From: an uncultured Halomicronema sp.
Lineage (GTDB): Bacteria; Cyanobacteriota; Cyanobacteriia; Phormidesmidales; Phormidesmidaceae
Reading direction: 5' to 3'
Assembly (NCBI GenBank): GCA_937897665.1
Contig: CALCPB010000281.1
Coordinates: 1 to 5,511 of the forward strand
Length of the DNA stretch: 5,511 nt
How positions within the stretch are numbered: position 1 is the stretch's first letter; every line of letters starts with the position of its first letter. Shown piece after piece: positions 1-5,511 of the stretch. Position numbers and translations under genes: made by a program. The notes beneath the pieces are model-generated. The model was not told the origin of the DNA and did no database searches. It saw only the letters and a list, made by a program, of their open reading frames with translations.

Positions 1-107
1 AATACTTAGACGTTGAGTCGGTGGCCTTGGCATCGTGATGATCTCCACCGCTGCCCAGCCAATAGAACTCATCGCAAATCATCCTAGCCAAAGGCGAGAG
101 GGCAGAC
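1..107. other. leader of ddl, possible edge of a neighbouring gene
   Basis: No complete gene fits here. Two partial readings are possible. On the plus strand, the frame at position 3 is open from the window edge to a TGA at 36-38 (YLDVESVALAS), which could be the C-terminus of an upstream gene. On the minus strand, an ATG at 33-31 opens a frame running off the edge (MPRPPTQRLSI) and has a GGTGGAG-like purine stretch just upstream. They overlap, so at most one is likely real. The frame of ddl is closed by TAG at 63-65, so ddl cannot extend into most of this leader. I found no convincing -35/-10 pair. Confidence 0.4.
96..102 (+). promoter_or_regulatory. ribosome-binding site of ddl
   Basis: The purine stretch GAGAGGG lies 5 bases before the ATG at 108. 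This is a suitable Shine-Dalgarno spacing and supports that start, together with the in-frame TAG at 63-65. Confidence 0.6.
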
Positions 108-1178
108 ATGGCAAAGTGTCGAGTGGGCTTATTATTTGGCGGTTGCTCCGGCGAGCACGAAGTGTCGATCTGCTCAGCCCAGGCGATCGCGGGGGCGCTG
201 TCGCGCGGCCACAATCAAGGTCAGTATGCTGTGGTGCCGGCTTACATCACCAAGGCTGGCGTTTGGCGATTTGGCGATGAGGCGGCTGGTGTTTTGCAAT
301 CTGGGCAGGCATTGGCAGCCGAGGAAACGGTAACGGCTGCGAGCCGGTTGCCTGATGCCCAACAGATTGACGAGATTGATGTGTGGTTTCCGGTGCTGCA
401 TGGCCCCAACGGCGAAGACGGCACAATTCAGGGGCTGCTGTCGCTACTGCAGAAGCCGTTTGTCGGCTCTGGCGTGCTGGGGTCAGCGGTGGGTATGGAT
501 AAGCTGGCGATGAAAACGGCCTTTGCCCAGGCGGGGTTGCCCCAGGTGAAGTATGTGGCCGTGTCGCGGGCCGAGGTGTGGTCTAATCCCTGTGTGTTTC
601 CGAAGCTGGGCGATCGCATTGAGACCGAGCTGGGCTATCCCATGTTTGTGAAACCGGCGAACTTGGGCTCCTCAGTCGGGATTGCCAAGGTGCGATCGCG
701 GCAAGAGCTGGAAGCCGCACTAGACAGTGCTGCCAGCTATGACCGCCGATTAATTGTGGAAGCCGGGGTAACTGCCCGCGAGGTGGAATGTGCGGTACTG
801 GGCAACGATGTACCCAAAGCCTCGGTGGTGGGGGAAATCACCTTTAGCAGCGACTTTTACGATTATGAGACCAAATATACGGCGGGGCAGGCCGACCTGG
901 CGATTCCCGCTGACTTGCCTACCGCGATTGTGCAGCAAATTCAAGAAATGGCAGTGCAGGCGTTTCAAGCGGTGGATGCGGCGGGGCTGTCGCGGGTCGA
1001 TTTCTTTTATGAAGCAGCGACCGGCGCGATTTATCTCAACGAAATCAACACCCTGCCGGGCTTTACACGAACCAGTATGTACCCGATGCTGTGGCAGGCT
1101 AGCGGCGTAGCGTTTGAAGACCTGGTCGCTCGGCTAGTGCAGCTGGGCCTAGAGCGCACAGACACCCAAACAGCCTAA
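108..1178 (+). CDS. ddl: D-alanine--D-alanine ligase
   Basis: This cytoplasmic ATP-grasp enzyme joins two D-alanines with ATP hydrolysis to give the dipeptide that MurF adds to the peptidoglycan precursor. The 356-residue protein has the usual family order. The N-terminal motif [10 protein letters not shown] (residues 11-20) carries the first-subsite Glu16. [12 protein letters not shown] starts at residue 98. MDKLAMK (130-136) and [13 protein letters not shown] (180-192) supply the ATP-binding lysines (Lys132, Lys182) and the Ser188-Ser189 loop. The C-terminal RVDFF and [11 protein letters not shown] segments supply the Mg ligands Asp298, Glu312 and Asn314, and Ser323 follows. The omega-loop KY pair has Tyr257, matching Tyr216 of E. 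coli DdlB, so a D-Ala-D-Ala product is expected rather than the D-lactate depsipeptide of vancomycin-resistance ligases. Correspondence to E. coli residues is by motif, not by a computed alignment. The gene appears full length and precedes a Nif3-like gene by 59 bases on the same strand, probably on a common transcript. Confidence 0.97.
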   Translation: MAKCRVGLLFGGCSGEHEVSICSAQAIAGALSRGHNQGQYAVVPAYITKAGVWRFGDEAAGVLQSGQALAAEETVTAASRLPDAQQIDEIDVWFPVLHGPNGEDGTIQGLLSLLQKPFVGSGVLGSAVGMDKLAMKTAFAQAGLPQVKYVAVSRAEVWSNPCVFPKLGDRIETELGYPMFVKPANLGSSVGIAKVRSRQELEAALDSAASYDRRLIVEAGVTAREVECAVLGNDVPKASVVGEITFSSDFYDYETKYTAGQADLAIPADLPTAIVQQIQEMAVQAFQAVDAAGLSRVDFFYEAATGAIYLNEINTLPGFTRTSMYPMLWQASGVAFEDLVARLVQLGLERTDTQTA

Positions 1179-1190
1179 CGAGGTCGTTAG
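1175..1190 (+). repeat. short inverted repeat over the ddl stop codon
   Basis: The sequence CTAACGA-GG-TCGTTAG has perfect 7-base arms and includes the ddl TAA stop (1176-1178). As RNA it could form a 6-bp stem with an AGGT tetraloop. No T-run follows, so it is not a standard intrinsic terminator and read-through into the next gene is likely. It may be chance or a minor RNA-stability element. Confidence 0.35.
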
Positions 1191-1237
1191 AATCGGGGTT
1201 CGCTCCCGTGCAGTCAATTTCCCGTTTTGGTATCCCC

Positions 1238-2068
1238 ATGACGATCGCTCACCTAATTGCAAAATTTGAAGCCTGGGCTCCGCCCCAGTGGCAAGAGAGT
1301 TGGGATAACTGCGGCTGGCAGATTCAGCCAGGAATTCTGGAAGCAGTACCGCAGGTACTGGTCTGCCTGACGCCGACCCTGGCGGTGATGCGAGAGGCGA
1401 TCGCCCTGCAGCAAGCGGGCACGCCGATCAATCTGATTGTGGCTCACCACCCGCTGATCTTTAGTCCCTTAAAGTCGGTGCAGCGGGGTGAGGCGATTGG
1501 CGAGATGGTGCATCTAAGTATGGCCCACGGCATTGGGGTGTATACTGCCCACACCAATTTTGATCAGGTGCCCGATGGTACTGCCGACGTGCTGGCCCAA
1601 TTGCTGCAGTTAGAGACGGTGGAGGCGATTGTGCCGACGCAGCCGACAGTGGGTTATGGCCGGGTGGGCAATTTACCGCAGTCCCTGACCCTGCGACAAC
1701 TCCTCGCTGAAATTCAACAGCAGCTGGCCCCACCCGATTTGATCTATTCGCCGGAGGCTGACCTGACACAGACTGTCGAGCGGGTGGCGGTGCTGGGCGG
1801 TTCGGGCGCGAGCTTCATCGGTGATGTCGTCAAGACGGGGGCGCAAGTCTACCTGACCTCTGATTGCAAGTTTCATCAATTCCAAGAAGCGCGCGATCGC
1901 GGTCTAATCCTAGTAGATGCAGGGCACTACGCCACTGAGCGACCGGCCTGTGAGCGATTGGTGGCTAAGCTAATGAGCCTGGGGGCGGCAACGGCTCGGC
2001 TGAGCGATCGCGATGAAGACTTTCGGCAGTTTTTCACCGCGAACCCCAGTTTGGTCAAGACATCTTGA
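1238..2068 (+). CDS. Nif3-like dinuclear metal centre protein (YbgI/SA1388 family)
   Basis: The 276-residue protein belongs to the Nif3/YbgI family, whose members form hexameric toroids with two metal ions per subunit. The biochemical role is unsettled; some relatives have been linked to GTP cyclohydrolase I type 2 activity, but this is poorly supported as a general function. The N-terminus has the family signature ESWDNCGWQI (residues 20-29). Metal ligands are visible as His70-His71 in VAHHPLIF, Asp109 in HTNFD, and His230 and Glu234 in DAGHYATE. The length matches the short form without the inserted PII-like domain of longer relatives. The frame is open back to a GTG at 1208, giving 10 more residues, but the family pattern begins at MTIAHLIAKFEAW, so I prefer ATG 1238. 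Neither start has a good ribosome-binding site. It follows ddl by 59 bases and converges on the minus-strand genes. The family call is strong and the start is moderate. Confidence 0.93.
   Translation: MTIAHLIAKFEAWAPPQWQESWDNCGWQIQPGILEAVPQVLVCLTPTLAVMREAIALQQAGTPINLIVAHHPLIFSPLKSVQRGEAIGEMVHLSMAHGIGVYTAHTNFDQVPDGTADVLAQLLQLETVEAIVPTQPTVGYGRVGNLPQSLTLRQLLAEIQQQLAPPDLIYSPEADLTQTVERVAVLGGSGASFIGDVVKTGAQVYLTSDCKFHQFQEARDRGLILVDAGHYATERPACERLVAKLMSLGAATARLSDRDEDFRQFFTANPSLVKTS
2055..2068 (+). repeat. short inverted repeat over the Nif3-like gene's stop codon
   Basis: TCAAGA-CA-TCTTGA has perfect 6-base arms and ends exactly at the TGA stop. Its shape resembles the inverted repeat at the ddl stop, also with a 2-base centre. 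It is too short to be confident of a function. Confidence 0.3.
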
Positions 2069-2084
2069 ATAGCTGAAACTCCGC

Positions 2085-2110
2085 ATTGATCAGCCTCTCA
2101 ATTTTGTCTT
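2085..2110 (+). terminator. weak candidate terminator after the Nif3-like gene
   Basis: ATTGA (2085-2089) and TCAAT (2098-2102) could pair around an 8-base loop and are followed by the T-rich TTTGTCTT. The stem is short and AT-rich, so this is a weak call. It is the best candidate seen in the convergent gap. Confidence 0.2.
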
Positions 2111-2145
2111 CCAAATTCCGACTGCCGATTGCCGACTGCCGAATT
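2111..2145. repeat. 7-bp tandem repeat array (STRR-like)
   Basis: The units CCGACTG, CCGATTG, CCGACTG and CCGAATT lie head to tail at 2118-2145, and the preceding CCAAATT (2111-2117) looks like a diverged fifth unit. Short tandemly repeated heptamers between genes are known from cyanobacterial genomes (STRR sequences). The array sits between the convergent Nif3-like gene and the small membrane protein gene, outside both coding regions. Confidence 0.7.
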
Positions 2146-2177
2146 CTGCCACACCGCTACGGCTCAGCCCGCCACGT

Positions 2178-2513
2178 TCAAGGTCTCTTCTGCAGGGCTT
2201 TGAGCAGATCGCGACGTTCTTGAGGCGTCAGGCCAAACAGGAGGAAGCGCGCTTCTTTCACCAGCAGGGCGACGGTTAGCCCCACGCACAATCCCAGACC
2301 GGCGGCCGCGAGCCGATTAAATGCCAGCCCATAGCGAATGGCGGCCCAGGTAAAGTGTTCTGCTGCCTGCTGCCAGGTGCGTCTGAGGCTCCAAATGCTA
2401 ATCACCCCAGCGGTGGCCCACAGCCCCAGCGTGACTAACCACCAACGCCGCATCCAAACGCGCCTTAGGGCCAGCATCCGTGCCGTATATGGGGGGGAAG
2501 CTTCAGGCTGCAC
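2178..2513 (-). CDS. small two-helix membrane protein of unknown function downstream of secF
   Basis: I do not recognise this 111-residue protein. It has two likely membrane segments, about residues 23-43 (Trp/Leu-rich, after the basic RRVWMRRWW) and about 69-91 (AAAGLGLCVGLTVALLVKEA), joined by a stretch with Arg, Gln and His. A charged helical tail, TPQERRDLLKALQKRP, ends the protein. Positive charges before helix 1 and after helix 2 suggest that both ends are cytoplasmic. The longest start is GTG 2513; ATG 2477 (residue 13) is an alternative that keeps both helices and leaves a G7 run in the leader. Neither has a clear ribosome-binding site. The secF stop is 34 bases upstream, so the gene is probably co-transcribed with secD-secF. 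A role with SecDF would be only an inference from position. The translated sequence looks like a genuine membrane protein, which supports a real gene. Confidence 0.72.
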   Translation of the reverse strand: MQPEASPPYTARMLALRRVWMRRWWLVTLGLWATAGVISIWSLRRTWQQAAEHFTWAAIRYGLAFNRLAAAGLGLCVGLTVALLVKEARFLLFGLTPQERRDLLKALQKRP

Positions 2514-2547
2514 AAGGATTTACAACCAACAGACGGCTCTGACCGAA

Positions 2548-3513
2548 TCAAGGCGTTTCTTCGACGGGTTGCCCCGCCTCAGGCAGACCGGCAATGGCCT
2601 GACCAGACTGGACGCGCCACCAGGCCAACAGCGTACTCGCGACAAAAATGCTGGAATAGGCCCCCGCCAAGAAGCCCGTAATTAACGCCAAGGCAAAGAA
2701 TTTTAGGGTTTCGCCCCCAAACAGGACAATTGCCACCAGGAGCAATATGGTCGTCAGGCTGGTGTTGATGGAGCGGGTCAGGGTCTGATTGACGCCATCA
2801 TCGACCAGATCATTAATGTGACGCTCGGGATGCAGTTTAATATTTTCGCGAATGCGATCGTAAATGACGACGGTATCATTCACTGAGAAGCCCACAATCG
2901 TCAGCAGCGCCACAATAAACAAGCTGTTGACCTCCACCTGCAGCAGTAGCCCCAGCCAGGCAAACAAGCCCATCGTAATCACCACATCATGCAGCAGCGC
3001 CACGATCGCCAGCAAGGCATAGTCGAGCTGAAACCGCACGCTGAGATAAATGACAATCCCGGCAAAGGCCACAATCAGCGCAATCAGCCCTGAGGCAAAC
3101 AGCTGTTGGCCAATCACCGGCCCTACCGAATCGATTTGAGTCGATTGGTTATCCAATGGCCCGAAGGTGGTCGCCAGGGCCGAGCGCAGGGTCGATTCTT
3201 CGTCAACGTCGAGGTTGCGGGTGCGGATAGAGACGCTTTGACCGTCATCTCCTGCCACCTGAATCACCCCTGTTTCTAAGCCCTGTTGCGCCAGCAAGGC
3301 CCGCACATCAGCCGAGTCAATGGGCGCAGTGCAGTCAGCCTGGGTACAATCGCGCACGATCTGAATGCGGGTGCCGCCCGCAAAATCGAGGCCAGGGCGC
3401 AGCGGTGCCCCCAATTGCTGCCAGCTAATCACCATGCCAATCAGGCTGGCCACAATGAATAGACTGGAAATCAACCACCAGAACGGTCGCTGTCGAATAA
3501 TATCTAGCTTCAT
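2548..3513 (-). CDS. secF: protein translocase subunit SecF
   Basis: SecF pairs with SecD in the membrane and assists late steps of preprotein export through SecYEG, powered by the proton gradient. The 321-residue protein has a first membrane helix at about 11-31, then the GLDFAGGT motif (41-48) that opens the extracytoplasmic P1 domain, then five more hydrophobic segments. The hallmark [15 protein letters not shown] in the fourth-helix region carries Asp213, the conserved residue of this motif in SecF. The start chosen is ATG 3513: it gives the family-typical basic N-terminus [13 protein letters not shown], and its ATG overlaps the secD TGA as ATGA, implying translational coupling. An earlier in-frame start at 3549 would add 12 residues translated from inside secD and is unlikely. 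The P1 domain has a Cys56-X4-Cys61 pair. The protein ends in a short polar tail ([13 protein letters not shown]). Confidence 0.97.
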   Translation of the reverse strand: MKLDIIRQRPFWWLISSLFIVASLIGMVISWQQLGAPLRPGLDFAGGTRIQIVRDCTQADCTAPIDSADVRALLAQQGLETGVIQVAGDDGQSVSIRTRNLDVDEESTLRSALATTFGPLDNQSTQIDSVGPVIGQQLFASGLIALIVAFAGIVIYLSVRFQLDYALLAIVALLHDVVITMGLFAWLGLLLQVEVNSLFIVALLTIVGFSVNDTVVIYDRIRENIKLHPERHINDLVDDGVNQTLTRSINTSLTTILLLVAIVLFGGETLKFFALALITGFLAGAYSSIFVASTLLAWWRVQSGQAIAGLPEAGQPVEETP

Positions 3514-4979
3514 GAGTTCGAAGGAGCGGTGGTGGACAGACCGGGGCAAAAGAGTTCCGGCTTGCGAAATTGGGGTAACCCCAAGGAAACAAACAGCAGC
3601 GTGCGGCTGCAGGTGACGGCGGTGAACAAGCTAATGACCACGCCAATGGCGAGCGTGAGCGCAAACCCTTTCACCAAACCAGCGCCGAACCAAAAGAGAG
3701 CGGCGCAGGCAATCAGGGTGGTGACATTGCTGTCAAGAATGCTCGAAAATGCTCGGTAAAAGCCTGATTCGACGGATCGATACAGGGTTTTGCCGCTTCT
3801 CAGCTCTTCGCGAGTGCGTTCAAAAATCAGCACGTTGGCATCGACGGCCATGCCAATACTCAGAATAAAGCCCGCGATGCCGGGCAGCGTCAGGGTAACG
3901 CCAAAGGCATTGAACGCCGCGAAGGTCAGCAGGGCGTACACCACCAGGGCAATATCGGCGAGCACGCCCGGTAGCCGGTAGTAAACCGCCATAAAAATCA
4001 GCACCAACACCAAGCCCACGATCGCGGCGTAGAGGCTGCGGCGAATACTGTCTTGGCCCAGGGTCGGTCCGACGGTGCGCGTCTCGACGACGGCAACGGG
4101 CAAGGGCAAGGCTCCTCCTCGAAGCTGAATGGCTAAGTCACTGGCCCCTTCTGCATCAAAGTTGCCCGAGATGACGGCCCCTCCGGTAATGCCCGTTTCG
4201 GCATAACGCACGTCTACCGTCGGCGCACTGATCAGGCGATTGTCTAAAAAGATGCCCAGACTGCGGCCCGTACCGGCCACGTTGCGACTGAGCTCGGCAA
4301 ACTGATTGCCGCCTGCGGCATCGAAGTCTAAGACGACCTCCCACTGGTTGCCGCCCTGGCGTGGCTGGGCATAGGCATCGGTCAGTCGCTCGCCGGTCAA
4401 GGCGGCCGGGGCGAACAATTCGCGAATGGCCCGATTGCTCTCGCGAATCGCGGTTTGCACTGACTGAATCTGTTGTTCTAATTCGGCCGGCACCGGCGTG
4501 TTGTCAGGGTCAGCCGTCGTGGCGTTCAACAGACTTTGATTGCCGGTTTCAGCCGCCTGCTGGAGCGTTAGCAGTTCGAGCTGATGCTGCTGCAAAATCT
4601 GATTTTCAATTTGAAATTGCTGGTTGGTTTCGGGTCTCTGTGACCGAAACTCGAGCTGTGCCGTTTCTCCCAGCACGCGCTGGGCCTGTTCCGGATCGCT
4701 CACCCCTGGCAGCTGCACCAGCAGCTGATTTTGCCCCAAGATTTGCACTGATGTTTCCGACACGCCCAACTCATTGACGCGGTCAGAAATCACTCGCTGC
4801 ACGGCTTCTAAGTCCGTCTCGGTGAGGGTGGGAATTTTCTCGGTGGTCTCGACCTGCAGTGTCAGCTGAGTGCCGCCGCGCAGATCCAGCCCCAGCCGCG
4901 TTGGGGTCGCGGAAATGAGGACGATCGCGGCGATCGCGAGGCCAAAAATCATCGCCAGCAGCAGCCGTTGTTTGCCCAT
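3510..4979 (-). CDS. secD: protein translocase subunit SecD
   Basis: SecD is the larger partner of SecF in the proton-driven membrane complex that completes export of preproteins through SecYEG; in cyanobacteria this can serve the plasma and thylakoid membranes. The 489-residue protein starts with a membrane helix (about 5-24) and the GLDLRGG motif (30-36). A large extracytoplasmic P1 region follows to about 312, including LPGV (90-93) and the conserved stretch [14 protein letters not shown] (240-253). Five membrane segments follow between about 314 and 475. The fourth-helix motif [17 protein letters not shown] holds Asp380, matching the proton-relay aspartate of SecD. Residues about 119-190 form a Gln/Glu-rich, probably helical insertion inside P1. 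Start ATG 4979 has AGGA 5 bases upstream. The stop overlaps the secF start (ATGA), so the pair is translated in tandem. The product is intact with no frameshift. Confidence 0.97.
   Translation of the reverse strand: MGKQRLLLAMIFGLAIAAIVLISATPTRLGLDLRGGTQLTLQVETTEKIPTLTETDLEAVQRVISDRVNELGVSETSVQILGQNQLLVQLPGVSDPEQAQRVLGETAQLEFRSQRPETNQQFQIENQILQQHQLELLTLQQAAETGNQSLLNATTADPDNTPVPAELEQQIQSVQTAIRESNRAIRELFAPAALTGERLTDAYAQPRQGGNQWEVVLDFDAAGGNQFAELSRNVAGTGRSLGIFLDNRLISAPTVDVRYAETGITGGAVISGNFDAEGASDLAIQLRGGALPLPVAVVETRTVGPTLGQDSIRRSLYAAIVGLVLVLIFMAVYYRLPGVLADIALVVYALLTFAAFNAFGVTLTLPGIAGFILSIGMAVDANVLIFERTREELRSGKTLYRSVESGFYRAFSSILDSNVTTLIACAALFWFGAGLVKGFALTLAIGVVISLFTAVTCSRTLLFVSLGLPQFRKPELFCPGLSTTAPSNS
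4627..4650. repeat. hairpin-forming inverted repeat inside secD
   Basis: GTTTCGGGTC (4627-4636) and GACCGAAAC (4642-4650) are complementary over 9 pairs with one bulged G and a 5-base loop. It lies in the codons for SecD residues about 110-118, just before the Gln-rich insertion. Such a structure in the mRNA could slow ribosomes there or be incidental. Confidence 0.6.
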
Positions 4980-4984
4980 ACCGT

Positions 4985-4988
4985 TCCT
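4985..4988 (-). promoter_or_regulatory. ribosome-binding site of secD
   Basis: On the minus strand AGGA lies 5 bases before the ATG at 4979. It supports the chosen secD start, which also gives the family-typical short basic N-terminus followed by a membrane helix. Confidence 0.6.
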
Positions 4989-5256
4989 AGACTCGCAGCA
5001 TTATCATTATCATCATTGGCTTCCTGATTTAGCTAAGGTTGCACAGTGACTTGGCTCTCTAGTGTACCGCTGAAAGCTCAGTGCAGATCCTCGAAAGCGC
5101 GTCGCCGATTGAGCGCATAGTTCAGGAGGGCATCGCGATTCTGCCGTGGCCCCTGGCCGATGCATCGCCTGAGCCGGCAATGGCGGTATCGTCTCTGCAC
5201 CTGGGGTTGCTGAAGACAGCTCACCCCATATCGTGCCGCTTTTGGGCCTGCTATGA

Positions 5257-5287
5257 GCGTTAAAAAACGCCAGTGATGGACGATCAC
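5257..5287 (-). other. terminator-like stem-loops upstream of secD
   Basis: Read on the minus strand, GGTGATCGTCCATCACT (5288-5272) can fold into a 5-bp stem plus a G-T pair with a 5-base loop. It is followed by GGCG and a T6 run, then by AACGC, which pairs with the preceding GCGTT in a second hairpin (5270-5257). The arrangement resembles a weak intrinsic terminator for minus-strand transcription, but no gene that would need it is visible to its right. Confidence 0.25.
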
Positions 5288-5351
5288 CTCACGGTTCATC
5301 CACGCTCAGGGCGGTCTATTCTGAGAAAACTTAAGTCGGCCTCCGGTGCCT

Positions 5352-5511
5352 ATGAACGCTGCGTCTGAGATCCACGATCGCTTTGTCACCATCGCCCATG
5401 ATCTGAGTCCGGTCTTGGCTGAGGCGATCGCGCGCACTGAGCCGATTGCCCTGCAGTCGCATCAGGATGCTCCCTTAGCCGAACGCTTGTGCCGGGCGGT
5501 GGCAGGGCAAC
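5352..5511 (+). CDS. probable DNA-3-methyladenine glycosylase (AlkA-like, HhH-GPD superfamily), 5' part only
   Basis: The first 53 codons are present and the frame runs off the window edge. The visible sequence ends in PLAERLCRAVAGQ, which matches the helix that leads into the conserved GQQLS segment at the start of the HhH-GPD fold in AlkA-type glycosylases. The preceding DLSPVLAEAIARTEPIAL fits the usual region in which residues like DPVLA precede a short proline-containing linker. Such enzymes remove alkylated purines such as 3-methyladenine, leaving an abasic site for base-excision repair in the cytoplasm. The catalytic aspartate and the helix-hairpin-helix lie beyond the edge. The ATG at 5352 is preceded by an in-frame TGA at 5322-5324, with only a GTG at 5346 as an alternative start. 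No clear ribosome-binding site is seen. It is divergent from secD. The superfamily is likely; the exact substrate class is inferred. Confidence 0.75.
   Translation, partial: MNAASEIHDRFVTIAHDLSPVLAEAIARTEPIALQSHQDAPLAERLCRAVAGQ

Larger units (their letters stand above)
4980..5351. other. divergent intergenic region between secD and the glycosylase gene
   Basis: These 372 bases should hold the promoters of both divergent genes. Near secD the minus strand has an AT-rich GATGATAATGATAATG run (5017-5002) that contains GATAAT twice, a possible -10 without a clear -35. Towards the glycosylase, TATTCT at 5317-5322 is a weak plus-strand -10. Two small hairpins lie at 5257-5287. The two longest open frames are a 60-codon plus-strand frame from GTG 5081 to 5263 and a 73-codon Arg-rich minus-strand frame from 5299 to 5078. 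Neither has a recognisable domain or a good ribosome-binding site. Nothing else is supported. Confidence 0.5.

Noticed and set aside
876..878. Possible vancomycin-resistance type D-Ala-D-Lac ligase
   Set aside because: The omega-loop position is Tyr257 in a KY pair, as in ordinary D-Ala-D-Ala ligases, and no vanH or vanX-like gene is adjacent.
2118..2145. CRISPR-like array
   Set aside because: The 7-bp units are directly adjacent with no spacers, so it is a simple tandem repeat.
2338..2685. 115-codon plus-strand frame across the secF end and the small membrane gene
   Set aside because: It is antisense to two better-supported minus-strand genes, and its translation is low-complexity and Arg/Thr/Gln-rich with no motif.
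3514..3549. Earlier secF start giving 12 extra residues
   Set aside because: The extension is translated from secD codons in another frame. The ATGA overlap and the family-typical [13 protein letters not shown] start favour 3513.
5081..5263. 60-codon plus-strand frame from GTG
   Set aside because: It has no good ribosome-binding site and no recognisable domain, and it overlaps an opposite-strand frame of equal weakness. A homologue search would be needed to revive it.
5078..5299. 73-codon minus-strand frame upstream of secD
   Set aside because: The composition is Arg-rich and out of character, with no motif; it is likely a chance frame in GC-rich intergenic DNA.

Overview
The window looks like a piece of a cyanobacterial chromosome carrying housekeeping genes. 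The main pointer is the octamer GCGATCGC (the HIP1 palindrome typical of many cyanobacteria), which occurs eight times here. Split SecD and SecF proteins with a Gln-rich insertion in SecD, and a short tandem heptamer array, also fit this group. I cannot name the genus.

Layout, left to right. Positions 1-107 are the leader of the first gene, possibly with the edge of a neighbouring gene. Positions 108-1178 (+) encode D-alanine--D-alanine ligase (ddl), complete with its catalytic residues. After 59 bases comes a Nif3/YbgI-type dinuclear-metal protein (+, preferred start 1238, stop 2068) with all five expected metal ligands; the two probably share a transcript. Positions 2069-2177 separate convergent genes and hold a 7-bp tandem repeat. 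On the minus strand follow, in transcription order, secD (4979-3510), secF (3513-2548, overlapping secD by ATGA) and a small two-helix membrane protein of unknown function (2513-2178). The spacing suggests one operon. Positions 4980-5351 form a divergent intergenic region with a secD ribosome-binding site, small hairpins and no convincing gene. The window ends inside the 5' end of a plus-strand gene (5352 onward) that resembles an AlkA-type DNA-3-methyladenine glycosylase.

Functionally, ddl makes the D-Ala-D-Ala dipeptide for peptidoglycan. SecD and SecF form the membrane subcomplex that uses the proton gradient to help pull proteins through SecYEG after SecA-driven translocation. The small protein behind secF may be a membrane accessory, but only its position says so. 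Nif3-like proteins have no settled role. The glycosylase would belong to base-excision repair.

I see no CRISPR array, transposase, phage gene, toxin-antitoxin pair or defence cassette. The less explained items are the small membrane ORF behind secF, the heptamer array, the uneven spread of HIP1 sites, a strong hairpin inside secD, and small structures in the secD/glycosylase intergenic region.
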